The position numbers and the translations under genes are program-made. 64,000 bases of DNA from JAKFWF01 sp031374115 (GTDB lineage Bacteria; Pseudomonadota; Alphaproteobacteria; Rhizobiales; Hyphomicrobiaceae): NCBI GenBank assembly GCA_031374115.1, contig JANMNO010000005.1, positions 1 through 64,000 of the forward strand, read 5' to 3'. The notes beneath the pieces are model-generated. The model worked only from the letters and a program-made list of their open reading frames with translations, made no database searches and was not told where the DNA came from. Shown here one piece after another: positions 49,798 to 59,398 of this stretch; the first letter of the stretch is position 1, and the number at the start of each line of letters is the position of its first letter.

Positions 49798-50703
49798 ATG
49801 GATACACTTGATTTGATGCGCACGTATCTGGCGGTGATCGACACCGACAGTTTTACCAGCGCTGGCCACAAGATCGGCAAATCGAAAGCCCTTGTATCCA
49901 AACATGTCGCGGAACTCGAAGGCCGTCTTGGCGCGCGGCTGCTCAACCGTACCACGCGCAGCATCGGCGTCACTGAAACCGGCCGTGCCTATTATGAGCG
50001 GGCGCTACAAATTCTAGCAGATTTTGACGATTTGGAAGAGGCGATCCGGTCGGAGTCCGGCACGCCGCGCGGACTGTTGAAGCTGACGGCGCCGCAAACG
50101 CTTGGCGAAATGTCCATCATGACGATGGCGACTGCTTTTCGCGCCAAATATCCAGCAGTCGAACTCGACATTCTGCTTGCCGATCGGATGGTTGATCTCG
50201 TGGCCGAGGGCTTCGATGTCGCACTGCGGGTGACGGCGATGTCCGATACCTCATTGATCGCACGCAAATTATGCGACATGCAGTTGTTTCTGTGCGCTTC
50301 GCCAGGCTATCTCAAAAAATACGGACCACCGAAGTGTCCGGAGGATCTCGCGCAGCATAACTGCATCATAGATACGAACATCCGCTGGCGCGAGAATTGG
50401 CGATTTCAACGCGACGGCCGCACGCAGATCGTGAAAGTACGACCAGCATTCAGCGTCAACAGCGCGAGCGCCGTTCGCGAGGCCTTGCTGGCCGACATCG
50501 GCATCGGATTTTGCCCGGAGTTTGCGATCGCACCGGAACTAAAGACCGGCCGTTTGATTTCGTTGTTCGAAACCATGATCGAGGCATCGTTCGGCGTCTA
50601 TCTGCTGTACCCGCACAGGCACCACCTCTCAGCCAAGGTACGCGCGTTCTTGGACTTTGCGGTCGATTGGTACACGCCTGTGCCACCCTGGCTGGTGCGC
50701 TAG
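49798..50703 (+). CDS. LysR-family transcriptional regulator
   Basis: A 301-residue regulator. The N-terminal helix-turn-helix is MDTLDLMRTYLAVIDTDSFTSAGHKIGKSKALVSKHVAELEGRLGARLLNRTTRSI in successive blocks (residues 1-58). The effector domain follows (GLLKLTAPQTLGEMSI, YPAVELDILLADRMVDLVAEGFDVALRV), the pattern of the large LysR subgroup related to DsdC/AaeR-like regulators. It is divergent from the DOPA dioxygenase-like gene and probably regulates it, perhaps with the caiB-ior-sox run. It ends five bases before the convergent DUF1285 gene. Confidence 0.92.
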   Translation: MDTLDLMRTYLAVIDTDSFTSAGHKIGKSKALVSKHVAELEGRLGARLLNRTTRSIGVTETGRAYYERALQILADFDDLEEAIRSESGTPRGLLKLTAPQTLGEMSIMTMATAFRAKYPAVELDILLADRMVDLVAEGFDVALRVTAMSDTSLIARKLCDMQLFLCASPGYLKKYGPPKCPEDLAQHNCIIDTNIRWRENWRFQRDGRTQIVKVRPAFSVNSASAVREALLADIGIGFCPEFAIAPELKTGRLISLFETMIEASFGVYLLYPHRHHLSAKVRAFLDFAVDWYTPVPPWLVR

Positions 50704-50708
50704 TCCGA

Positions 50709-51278
50709 TCAAGCGCGTAGCGGAAAAAATCTACTCCCGCTCCACACCCCGAGCCCCTCCGGCGCCTCGACCGCCAGCTCCACGAGATCGTAGTACAGCG
50801 CGCGCGTGAGCAGTGCATCAAGACGGCTACGAACACGCACGTATGGCTTCAAGCCGCCACTACCAGTCTCTTCGACGAAACGCATGGGGTTATCTGCACC
50901 GCACATCACGATGTCGTCGACGTTGGTTCGAAACGTCAGAAGTTGATCGCGCCCGCGACCGTTTACGTCCATTTCAACGGCGAGGAAGGGGGCGTCGGCG
51001 ACTGCAACGTCGACTTTCTCAACTGGGGTCACTAGATAGTGTTTGCCATCGGCGTCCCGTCGCAAGATGCGCGAAAACAGACGCACCAATGGTTTTCGCC
51101 CAATCGGGCTGCCTTGGTACATCCAAACTCCATCTGCGCGGATCGCCATGCCGATGTCGCCGCAGTACGGCGGATCCCAAAGCTCGACGGGCGGCAATCT
51201 GTCGCCCTCGGCTGCTTTGAGCAAGGCGTCGAGCCCGCTGATCCGGGCGGGGTTGCTGTTAGCGACTTCCTCGGTCAA
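50709..51278 (-). CDS. DUF1285 family protein
   Basis: A 189-residue cytoplasmic protein. The start is TTG at 51278, justified by a nearly full-length anti-SD match AAGGAGGTGATCC (51294-51282) upstream; there is no ATG before residue 43. DUF1285 blocks are LPPVELWDPPYCGDIGMAIRADGVWMYQGSPIGRKPLVRLFS, EKVDVAVADAPFLAVEM and PYVRVRSRLDALLTRALYYDLVELA, split here for length. Function unknown. It is divergent from the MoxR operon, an arrangement I recall as frequent in Hyphomicrobiales. Confidence 0.9.
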   Translation of the reverse strand: MTEEVANSNPARISGLDALLKAAEGDRLPPVELWDPPYCGDIGMAIRADGVWMYQGSPIGRKPLVRLFSRILRRDADGKHYLVTPVEKVDVAVADAPFLAVEMDVNGRGRDQLLTFRTNVDDIVMCGADNPMRFVEETGSGGLKPYVRVRSRLDALLTRALYYDLVELAVEAPEGLGVWSGSRFFPLRA

Positions 51279-51382
51279 TCTGGATCACCTCCTTGAACTT
51301 GCGACCGTGACCACCTTCATATTGTGACCACTTTCAAAGCAACACTGTTTCGCACACCCGACAGCCAGCATATAGTGAGGCC

Positions 51383-52405
51383 ATGAGCACACAGACAGTC
51401 ACGTCCACGATAACCCCTGGCAGCAGCGATATCGTTGCCCGTATCGAAGCCGCCGCGGAGCGTATGCAGCGGGTCCATAAAGCGGCGGGGTTGGTAATAT
51501 TTGGCCAGGACGTCGTCATTGAGCGAACGCTGGTGACCATTTTGGCGGGTGGACACGCACTTTTGATTGGTGTCCCTGGTTTGGCGAAAACGTTGCTCGT
51601 CGAGACGCTGGGCAAGGTGTTGGGTCTCGACGCGAAACGTATCCAGTTCACGCCCGACTTGATGCCCTCCGACATCATCGGTGCCGAAGTGCTTGAGGAC
51701 AACGCAGCTGCGGCGGCGGGCCAACGGCGCTCTTTTCGCTTCATCAAGGGGCCGATCTTTACGCAGCTTCTGATGGCCGACGAGATCAATCGTGCGTCGC
51801 CAAAGACGCAATCGGCACTGCTCCAGGCGATGCAGGAGCATCATGTTACCGTTGCCGGTCAACGGCACGACACGCCGATGCCGTTTCACGTGCTCGCAAC
51901 CCAAAACCCGCTTGAACAGGAAGGCACCTATCCACTGCCTGAAGCGCAGCTCGACCGGTTCTTGCTGCAGATCGACGTCACCTATCCCGACCTGACAGCC
52001 GAACGCCGGATGCTGTTTGCAACGACTGGAACGGAAGACCGGAAGCTTGAAGCAATCATCACGCCTCAGGAACTAATGGCGACACAGCGCCTGGTGCGCC
52101 AAATTCCTGTGCCGGACAAAGTCGTCGAGGCAATTTTGAAACTTGTGCGCTCGGCGCGTCCCGGTGCCGGCGAAGAGAGCGACCGTTATATTGCTTGGGG
52201 ACCGGGTCCGCGTGCCAGTCAAGCGCTGATGCTCGCGGTTCGCGCCAAGGCATTGCTCGATGGTCGTCTCGCGCCGTCGATCGACGATGTGCTGGCACTT
52301 GCCGAGCCGATCTTGAAACACCGCATGGCACTGACGTTTGCGGCGCGCACCGAGGGCCAAGACATCAGCAGCATCGTCGCTCGTCTCGCGAACCGATTGG
52401 AGTAG
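51383..52405 (+). CDS. MoxR-type AAA+ ATPase
   Basis: A 340-residue ATPase. Walker A is GVPGLAKT (residues 63-70), Walker B is LLMADEINRASPKTQSALLQAM, and sensor 1 lies in VLATQNPLEQEGTYPLPEAQLDRF. This is the MoxR subfamily. MoxR proteins act as chaperones that mature or insert metal centres with vWA-domain partners. The next three genes (DUF58, DUF4159, vWA-like) form its usual operon partners. Confidence 0.93.
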   Translation: MSTQTVTSTITPGSSDIVARIEAAAERMQRVHKAAGLVIFGQDVVIERTLVTILAGGHALLIGVPGLAKTLLVETLGKVLGLDAKRIQFTPDLMPSDIIGAEVLEDNAAAAAGQRRSFRFIKGPIFTQLLMADEINRASPKTQSALLQAMQEHHVTVAGQRHDTPMPFHVLATQNPLEQEGTYPLPEAQLDRFLLQIDVTYPDLTAERRMLFATTGTEDRKLEAIITPQELMATQRLVRQIPVPDKVVEAILKLVRSARPGAGEESDRYIAWGPGPRASQALMLAVRAKALLDGRLAPSIDDVLALAEPILKHRMALTFAARTEGQDISSIVARLANRLE

Positions 52406-52411
52406 CCCCGA

Positions 52412-53374
52412 GTGGCGGATATCAGGCGGCCTTCTAAGCAATTGGACGACGGCAAGGCCGCGGCACAAATTCTCGGGTTAGAGACAGGCGCGCACGAACT
52501 TGCCGAGAGCCTTCCGGATCTTGTAGCGGAGGCAATGCGAATTTCGCTCAACGTTTCGCATGGCATCCACGGTCGCCGCCGCGCCGGTCCCGGCGAAACG
52601 TTTTGGCAATTCCGCCAATATCAGGCCAACGACGCGGCGACGCTGGTCGATTGGCGCCGCTCGGCCAGCTCCGATCACTTGTTCGTTCGCGAGCGCGAAT
52701 GGGAGGCGGCCCATACGATCTGGCTATGGCCGGATCTGTCACCGTCGATGGCTTTCAAAAGTCACTTATCGAGTGTCACCAAACGCGATCGCGCGCTGGT
52801 GCTGATCCTCGCCGCCGCCGAGTTGCTGGTTCGCGGTGGCGAGCGCGTTGGTCTACTCGGCTTGACGAGGCCGAGTGCAGTTCGCAAGGCAGCCCGCAAA
52901 CTCGCCGAAGCGCTTGCCGGCAGTATATCCAATCCTCAATTGACTGAAAGTCTTCCGCCGCCCGAGCGATTGCAACGACTGTCAGGCGTCATTTTGACCA
53001 GCGACTTTCTCGACCCGTTGCCAATGATTGAGAAGCGCTTGAAGGTGCTCGCCGCCAGCAATGTGTTCGGCCACCTGATCCAAGTGCTCGATCCGGCGGA
53101 GGAGACGCTTCCCTATGATGGGCGCACCGAGTTCACGGGCCTCGAAGGCAATGACCGGTGGGTTGCAGACCGGGTCGAAAGTTTGCGGCCGCAGTATATC
53201 GAGAAGCTTGCGCTCCACCGTGCCGGGCTGGAAGAAATCGCCAAGAAGCTCGGCTGGTCGCTGTTGACCCATCGGACGGATAGGCCCGCCGCCGAACCAT
53301 TGCTCGCGCTGATCATGCGGATGCAGGCGGGCGGCAAAGACTACCGGTGGTCGGGCGCGGGAGGTTCGGCATGA
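52412..53374 (+). CDS. DUF58 family protein
   Basis: A 320-residue protein starting at GTG, seven bases after the moxR stop. It shows the DUF58 core HGIHGRRRAGPGETFWQFRQYQANDAATLVDWRRSASSDHLFVREREWE in blocks near residues 50-98, then WLWPDLSPSMAF, a degenerate vWA metal site. DUF58 proteins accompany MoxR ATPases and probably are their targets. It overlaps the next gene in ATGA. Confidence 0.92.
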   Translation: MADIRRPSKQLDDGKAAAQILGLETGAHELAESLPDLVAEAMRISLNVSHGIHGRRRAGPGETFWQFRQYQANDAATLVDWRRSASSDHLFVREREWEAAHTIWLWPDLSPSMAFKSHLSSVTKRDRALVLILAAAELLVRGGERVGLLGLTRPSAVRKAARKLAEALAGSISNPQLTESLPPPERLQRLSGVILTSDFLDPLPMIEKRLKVLAASNVFGHLIQVLDPAEETLPYDGRTEFTGLEGNDRWVADRVESLRPQYIEKLALHRAGLEEIAKKLGWSLLTHRTDRPAAEPLLALIMRMQAGGKDYRWSGAGGSA

Positions 53375-56346
53375 GTATCGGCGCCCTTGCATTTCTCAGC
53401 CCGTGGCTGCTTGCCGGCCTCTTGAGCCTGCCGATCATATATTGGCTGCTGCGCACCGTGCCGCCGCGCCCTAGACAGGTCGCATTCCCGGCGACGCGCA
53501 TACTCGTTGGTCTGGAGAATAAGGAAAAAACCCCCGCCAAGACACCTTGGTGGCTGATGCTCATCCGCATGTTGGCTGCTGCGCTCGTGATTTTTGCGCT
53601 GGCCGATCCGGTGCTCAATCCAAATCGCGAAACGGCTCTGAAGGGCACTGGTCCCGTCATCATCGCCGTCGACAACAGCTGGGCGTCGGCCGCACGTTGG
53701 ACCGAGCGCTCGCGAATGCTGGACCGCCTGATCTCGGAGGCCGAAGGTCAGAACCGCGCCGTCATCATCGCGGCAACCGCTAGCCCGTCGAAAACCTTTC
53801 AGCTGCGCATCGAACCTCCTGCCCAAGCGCGATCGACCGCAGCCGCCCTCCAGCCGCAACCCTTTGCACCCCAGCGCAACGATGCGGCGACGGCAATAGA
53901 AACGGCATTGGGTAGTGCTGCGGGCGCTTCCGCAGTCTGGTTGACGGATGGCCTCGATCACTCGAACGACGCTCGTGGGTTTGCCGACCGGCTCGCCAAG
54001 GTCGCAGCAAGCGGCTTCTCGGTCATCGAGGCAGGCAGTGGCGAAGAGCCATTGGCGGTAACCGCCGGCGTCGGTAAAGGCGGCAAGCTGGAAGCGACCG
54101 TGATGCGCACCAACGGTGCCGCACGCGATGGCATTCTTCACGCCTTCTCCGTTCGCAGCCAACGGTTGGGGGAAGCTTCGTTCAAGATATCGCCAGGATC
54201 GACGACGGCGCTGGCGGCGTTCGAATTGCCGCTGGAGCTGCGCAATCAGGTAACCCGCGTGGAAATCGCGACGGAGCGATCGGCTGGCGCCGTGCAGTTG
54301 CTCGATGCTTCTTCGCAATGGAACCGCATCGGCTTGCTATCGGGCGAAAGCCGCGAGCAGGCGCAACCGCTGCTGGCGCCGCTCTACTACATCCAAAAAG
54401 CGCTCAGTCCGTTCGCCGAGATCGTGCAGCCGCGCGACTCGAACCTTGCGCAGGGCATCGATACGGTCATCAAACAAAACGCGACGGTGGTGATTCTGGC
54501 GGACATCGGCACGATCGAGGGGGACCTGAAAACCAGAGTCGAGGAGTGGGTGCGCAAAGGTGGCGTGCTGGTCCGCTTCGCCGGTCCCCGGCTTGAAAAA
54601 GGCGGCGACGATTTACTTCCCGCGCCGTTGCGCGTCGGTGGGCGCACGCTCGGCGGCGCATTATCCTGGTCGACACCGCAACCGCTCGGTGCTTTCGCGG
54701 ATGACAGCTTATTCACCGGTTTGAACATTCCAGCCGACGTGCAAGTGACGAGGCAGGTGTTGACCGACCCCGCGCGCCTTGATGGCAACGTGAAGGTTTG
54801 GGCACGGTTGAAGGATGGAACACCTCTGGTCACCGCGGCAGCACGTGGCGCCGGCCAGCTCGTCCTGTTCCACGTGACCGCTAATTCCGACTGGTCTAAC
54901 CTGCCGCTGTCGGGTCTCTTCGTCGATATGCTGCGGCGCATGTCGACACTGGCGAAGTCCGGCGCGCCGGTTGGCGATGCTATGGAAACCGGAACGGCGG
55001 CGAACCCAGCAGCGGCAGCACCCGATCAGGCAAATGTTCTGCCGCCAATTCAAACTCTCGACGGCTTCGGAACACTGCGCAGCCCGCCGCCTACTGCGCG
55101 CGCGGTTCAGGCGGCAAAACTTTTGACCGCTGAGACGTCAGCCGATAATCCACCTGGCTATTATGGTTCACAGGCGACACCACGCGCCCTCAATGTGATC
55201 GGTCCGAAAACCGTGCTCACCCCTTTGCCAAGCTTGCCTGCCTCGGCTGAACGGCGCGCCTACACGAGCCAAACGGCGACGCCATTGAAGCCGACGTTGC
55301 TGGGTCTGGCTTTGGCGCTGCTGCTCATCGACGTGATCGCCGTTTTGCTGCTGCAAATGGGATCGCGCGCTTGGGGAATGCTTCGGCCCGCAGGGCGTGC
55401 GACCGCGAGGATTACAGCGTTGCTTGCAACTTCCCTGGTGATGCTCGCGCCGGGAGATGCATCCGCGCAATCGAACCCACCAGGCTGGCGTTCGCCCTTG
55501 CCGCAGACGATACCCGATCTCCTGCAGCAGTTCGGCCCGCCAGCACCGCAGGTGCAGACCGTCCGCCCGCCGGGTCTAGCGCCCTTGGAGCTGCAGGCAC
55601 TCGGCGCCACTGGAAAAGTTTCCTTCGGCTACGTGTTGTCCGGCGATCCGGCAACAGATCAGACCAGCCGCCAGGGCCTGCAGGGGCTCAACAAGATTCT
55701 CGTGGGCAGAACCGCCGTCGACCCGGGAGAACCGGTTGGCATCAACATCGCTGCCGACGAAATCGCATTTTTCCCAATACTGTACTGGCCGGTACTTGCC
55801 AACGCGCGCGGGCTGCCGGACCCGGTGCTGGCCAAGATCGACGCCTACATGAAGCAGGGCGGCCTCATCGTGTTCGATACCCGCGATTTCGGCCAGGGAA
55901 TGCCATCGGGCTTCAACGTGCAGGGCAATGGCCGCGATGGCACCTCGCTGCAACGGCTGCTCGGCCGGCTTGATTTACCACGGCTCGAACCGGTGCCCGA
56001 TACGCACGTGCTCACCAAATCGTTCTATCTGATGCGGACGTTTCCCGGCCGATGGGACGGCGGACAGATGTGGGTCGAGGCCGAGGCACCCGAAACCTCC
56101 GCCCAGGGCAAGCGCGCCAAGCGTGCCGACGGTGTGAGCTCGGTCATCATCACGTCCAACGATCTCGCCTCGGCCTGGGCGCTCGACGATGCAAACCGCC
56201 CGATTTATCCGGTGGTGCCGGGCGGCGAGGGCCAGCGCGAGCAAGCATTCCGCACCGGGATCAACATCGTGATGTACGCACTGACCGGCAACTACAAGGC
56301 TGACCAGGTGCACATTCCCGACTTGCTGCAAAGGCTCGGCCAATGA
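53371..56346 (+). CDS. BatA-like / DUF4159 large membrane protein
   Basis: A 991-residue protein; GGGAGG precedes the ATG. The N-terminal BatA motif is FLSPWLLAGLLSLPIIYWLLRTVPPRPRQVAFPATRIL (residues 8-45), followed by a helix and a vWA-like domain (VIIAVDNSWASAARW). The middle (about 330-560) is a glutamine amidotransferase-like region. A transmembrane segment near 650-670 and a second signal-like segment (RITALLATSLVMLAPGDASAQ, about 685) precede the C-terminal DUF4159 domain (LSFGYVLSGDP-type start; AFFPILYWPVLANARGLPDP; GGLIVFDTRDFGQG). It is probably membrane-anchored with large periplasmic parts and part of the MoxR complex. Confidence 0.9.
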   Translation: MSIGALAFLSPWLLAGLLSLPIIYWLLRTVPPRPRQVAFPATRILVGLENKEKTPAKTPWWLMLIRMLAAALVIFALADPVLNPNRETALKGTGPVIIAVDNSWASAARWTERSRMLDRLISEAEGQNRAVIIAATASPSKTFQLRIEPPAQARSTAAALQPQPFAPQRNDAATAIETALGSAAGASAVWLTDGLDHSNDARGFADRLAKVAASGFSVIEAGSGEEPLAVTAGVGKGGKLEATVMRTNGAARDGILHAFSVRSQRLGEASFKISPGSTTALAAFELPLELRNQVTRVEIATERSAGAVQLLDASSQWNRIGLLSGESREQAQPLLAPLYYIQKALSPFAEIVQPRDSNLAQGIDTVIKQNATVVILADIGTIEGDLKTRVEEWVRKGGVLVRFAGPRLEKGGDDLLPAPLRVGGRTLGGALSWSTPQPLGAFADDSLFTGLNIPADVQVTRQVLTDPARLDGNVKVWARLKDGTPLVTAAARGAGQLVLFHVTANSDWSNLPLSGLFVDMLRRMSTLAKSGAPVGDAMETGTAANPAAAAPDQANVLPPIQTLDGFGTLRSPPPTARAVQAAKLLTAETSADNPPGYYGSQATPRALNVIGPKTVLTPLPSLPASAERRAYTSQTATPLKPTLLGLALALLLIDVIAVLLLQMGSRAWGMLRPAGRATARITALLATSLVMLAPGDASAQSNPPGWRSPLPQTIPDLLQQFGPPAPQVQTVRPPGLAPLELQALGATGKVSFGYVLSGDPATDQTSRQGLQGLNKILVGRTAVDPGEPVGINIAADEIAFFPILYWPVLANARGLPDPVLAKIDAYMKQGGLIVFDTRDFGQGMPSGFNVQGNGRDGTSLQRLLGRLDLPRLEPVPDTHVLTKSFYLMRTFPGRWDGGQMWVEAEAPETSAQGKRAKRADGVSSVIITSNDLASAWALDDANRPIYPVVPGGEGQREQAFRTGINIVMYALTGNYKADQVHIPDLLQRLGQ

Positions 56347-58463
56347 CGAACTGGTCGATCGATTTTGCACCCATGTTACCTGTTGCCTATCTTTGGGCAG
56401 CAGCGGTTGTCGCCGTCGTTCTGGTAGCACTGCTGTTCTTCCGTCGAACGCGGGGTGCCTTGTTTCGCACACTCGCGCTCGCCGCCTTGCTGTTGGCGCT
56501 CGCCAACCCGACGCTGCGCGAGGAAGAGCGCGAGAACCTGGGCAACATCGCGATCGTGGTCATGGACGACAGCACGAGCCAGTTGCTCGCCGGCCGTCCA
56601 GCACAGGCCGCCGCCATCCGCGCCGACATCGAAGCAAAGCTCGGCAAAATACCGGGACTGCAAATCAAGTTCATTTCGTCATCGAAGCCGGACGGCGAGA
56701 CGACGTCCGGAACGACGCTGTTCAACGACCTCAATAAGGCGTTGGCAACCGTGCCGCCCGATCGTCTCGCTGGCGTCATCATGGTCACGGACGGGCAGGT
56801 GCACGACGTGCCGAAGTCGGCCGCAGCTCTTGGCTTCGACGCCCCGGTACACGCATTGCTGACCGGCCGGCCGAACGAGTTCGATCGCCGCATCGAGATC
56901 GTGACGGCACCGAAATTCGGCATCGTCGGTCAAAATCGAGACATCGAGTTGATCGTTCGCGAGGCTGGCCGGTCCGGTCAGGCGAGCAACGAGGTGTCGC
57001 TGAAAGTGCGCCGCGAGGGCCGGCCTGACGATACCATCCGTAGCGAGATCGGCCGTACGGTTCGCGTTCCGATGCCGTTCCCGCATTCGGGGCAAAATAT
57101 TGTCGAGATCGAACTCGCAGGTGTGCCGGGCGAGCTGACGCTTGCGAATAACCGCGTCGTCGTCGCAGCCGAAGGCGTTCGCGAAAACCTGCGCGTGCTG
57201 CTGGTATCGGGCGAACCGCATGCTGGCGAGCGCACGTGGCGCAACCTACTCAAGTCCGACGCGGCCATCGACCTGGTTCACTTCACGATTTTGCGGCCGC
57301 CGGAAAAACAAGATGGCACGCCGATCAATCAACTGTCGTTGATCGCGTTTCCGACGCGAGAGCTGTTCTCGCAAAAGATCAACGAGTTCGATCTCATCAT
57401 TTTCGACCGCTACCAGCATCGCGGCATTTTGCAGCTGCTCTACTACGACAACATCTCCCGCTATGTCAGCGAGCACGGAGGGGCGCTGCTGATCGCGGCC
57501 GGTGACGATTATGCCGGTGCCCAAAGCCTCGTGCGTACGCCCTTATCACCGGTGCTGCCGGCATTGCCGACGGGACGGGTGATGGAGCAGCCATTCAAGG
57601 CCAAGATCACCGATATGGGCTCGAAGCATCCGGTGACCCGCGGATTGCCCGGCGGCGAGGGCGCTACACCGACATGGGGGCGTTGGTTCCGGCAGGTGGA
57701 TGTTCGCCCCGACCGTGGCCGCATCGTCATGAGCGGCGCCGAGGAAAAACCGCTGTTGATCTTGGACCGCAAGGGCAAGGGCCGAGTCGCACTTCTCACC
57801 TCCGACCACGCTTGGCTGTGGGCTCGCGGCTACGAGGGCGGGGGACCACACACAGATTTGTTGCGGCGGCTGTCGCACTGGCTGATGAAAGAGCCCGACC
57901 TCGAGGAGGAAAGGCTCATCGCAACCTCCAAAGGTCTGAAGCTCACCATTGACCGCCGTTCCATGGAAGAGACGGTACCACCCGTGACATTGATGGCGCC
58001 AGGCGGTGCTACCTCGGAGGTCCGGCCAGAAACGAGTGGCCCTGGTCTGTGGCGGTCGGTGATCGATGTTATCGAGCCCGGCCTTTACAAGGTCCAGACA
58101 CCGGGTCCGTCCGGTCCGCTGACGGCAGTTGCGCACGTTGGCGTCGAAGACGTCCGCGAAATGTCGGAAGTGACGGCCACCGACGAAAAACTGCAAGCAC
58201 TTATCGATGCCACAGGCGGCGGTGTTTTCTGGACGAAGGGCTCCGGCGTGTTTGCAAGTTCGGACCCGACGTCCGTCGACGTTCCGCGGGTCACAATGAT
58301 GTCGTCGGCCAAGGTCCTCGCCGGCTCGGGTTGGCTCGGCCTCAAGGATCGTGAAGCCTATGTCACCCGTGGCGTCAAACTCACGCCGATGTTCACTGGG
58401 CTTCTGGCGCTAGCAGCTCTGCTTTTCCTGATTGCGCTCGCTTGGTGGCGGGAAGGCCGCTAG
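56343..58463 (+). CDS. Membrane protein with vWA-like and amidotransferase-like regions (MoxR operon)
   Basis: A 706-residue protein; ATG overlaps the previous stop as ATGA. Two N-terminal helices (LWAAAVVAVVLVALLFF; LFRTLALAALLLALANP) precede a vWA-like domain with IAIVVMDDSTSQL and DRLAGVIMVTDGQVHDVP. A long beta-rich region follows, with a glutamine amidotransferase-like part (EHGGALLIAAGDDYAGAQSL; GRVALLTSDHAWLWARGYEGGGPHTDLL). A single helix closes the C-terminus (FTGLLALAALLFLIALAWW). It is the usual fourth partner in this operon. Function unknown beyond envelope association. Confidence 0.88.
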   Translation: MTNWSIDFAPMLPVAYLWAAAVVAVVLVALLFFRRTRGALFRTLALAALLLALANPTLREEERENLGNIAIVVMDDSTSQLLAGRPAQAAAIRADIEAKLGKIPGLQIKFISSSKPDGETTSGTTLFNDLNKALATVPPDRLAGVIMVTDGQVHDVPKSAAALGFDAPVHALLTGRPNEFDRRIEIVTAPKFGIVGQNRDIELIVREAGRSGQASNEVSLKVRREGRPDDTIRSEIGRTVRVPMPFPHSGQNIVEIELAGVPGELTLANNRVVVAAEGVRENLRVLLVSGEPHAGERTWRNLLKSDAAIDLVHFTILRPPEKQDGTPINQLSLIAFPTRELFSQKINEFDLIIFDRYQHRGILQLLYYDNISRYVSEHGGALLIAAGDDYAGAQSLVRTPLSPVLPALPTGRVMEQPFKAKITDMGSKHPVTRGLPGGEGATPTWGRWFRQVDVRPDRGRIVMSGAEEKPLLILDRKGKGRVALLTSDHAWLWARGYEGGGPHTDLLRRLSHWLMKEPDLEEERLIATSKGLKLTIDRRSMEETVPPVTLMAPGGATSEVRPETSGPGLWRSVIDVIEPGLYKVQTPGPSGPLTAVAHVGVEDVREMSEVTATDEKLQALIDATGGGVFWTKGSGVFASSDPTSVDVPRVTMMSSAKVLAGSGWLGLKDREAYVTRGVKLTPMFTGLLALAALLFLIALAWWREGR

Positions 58464-58504
58464 GCTTGCGCTCGTCTGCTCCGAGACACGCGGGAAATAG
58501 ACTT

Positions 58505-59398
58505 ATGAAATCCATTCGCCCAATCGGCTTTATCGGCATCGGCAACATGGGCGCGCCAATGGTGCGCTGCCTAGCCAAGGCCGGTCATCAAGTTCTGATT
58601 TATGATATGCGCCCCGAGACGATGACAGCAGTTGCCGATGCCGGTCGTGGAATCGAGGCGGCGAACAACCCCAGCGATTTCGCCAAGCGTTGCGAGATCG
58701 TAATCACGATGCTGCCCGAAAGCCGGCACGTACGCGAAGCTATCATGGGCGAAAACGGCATCGTCGGACATGGCTTCCCGGCAGGCTCGGTCGTGATCGA
58801 CATGAGTTCGTCATTTCCTCTCGACACCCGTTCACTCGGCGAAGCGTTGACCCCAAAAGGAATCGAGCTCGTCGATGCACCTGTTTCAGGTGGCGTCGGC
58901 AAAGCAGTGACCGGCACACTTGCCATCATGACAGGCGGCGATAGTGCAGTGATCGATCGCGTCCAGCCGGTGCTGACAGCGATGGGCACAATCCACCGCA
59001 CCGGAGCCCTCGGTTCAGGTCACGCCATGAAAGCGCTCAACAACTACGTATCGGCGGCCGGCTTGGTTGCGACTGCGGAAGCGCTCATCGTGGGTCGCAT
59101 ATTCGGCCTCGACGGTTCCGTCATGACCAAGGTGCTGAACGCTTCCACAGGCCGCAACAACACGACCGAGAACAAGGCCGAGCGCTACATGCTATCGCGC
59201 AAATTCGACTCTGGATTCGCACTCGCACTAATGGAAAAAGACGTTGGCATGGCGCGGCGTCTCGCCGAAGCACTCGGGATTGACGCCGGCGAATTGACCT
59301 TTGTCAGCGGCTATCTGACTAAGGCACTCGCTGCCCTCGGCAAAGACGCCGATCATACTGCGGTTCTTCAGTTCGCCGAGAAAAGCATCACGAAGTGA
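58505..59398 (+). CDS. NAD(P)-dependent beta-hydroxyacid dehydrogenase (3-hydroxyisobutyrate/tartronate semialdehyde type)
   Basis: A 297-residue protein. The start at MKSIRPIGFIGIGNMGAPM places the dinucleotide motif at residues 8-17. Family marks are VDAPVSGGVGKAVTGTLAIMTGG (residues 123-145) and the catalytic GSGHAMKALNNYVSA with K176 and N180. Related enzymes reduce tartronate semialdehyde or oxidise 3-hydroxyisobutyrate. A link to glyoxylate/glycerate metabolism is conceivable, given glycerate kinase elsewhere in the window, but unproven. It overlaps the convergent dehydratase gene by 11 bases. Confidence 0.92.
   Translation: MKSIRPIGFIGIGNMGAPMVRCLAKAGHQVLIYDMRPETMTAVADAGRGIEAANNPSDFAKRCEIVITMLPESRHVREAIMGENGIVGHGFPAGSVVIDMSSSFPLDTRSLGEALTPKGIELVDAPVSGGVGKAVTGTLAIMTGGDSAVIDRVQPVLTAMGTIHRTGALGSGHAMKALNNYVSAAGLVATAEALIVGRIFGLDGSVMTKVLNASTGRNNTTENKAERYMLSRKFDSGFALALMEKDVGMARRLAEALGIDAGELTFVSGYLTKALAALGKDADHTAVLQFAEKSITK

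Noticed and set aside
51282..51294. Exact match to the 16S rRNA 3' end, considered as an rRNA fragment
   Set aside because: Only 13 bases, correctly placed as a Shine-Dalgarno sequence for DUF1285.
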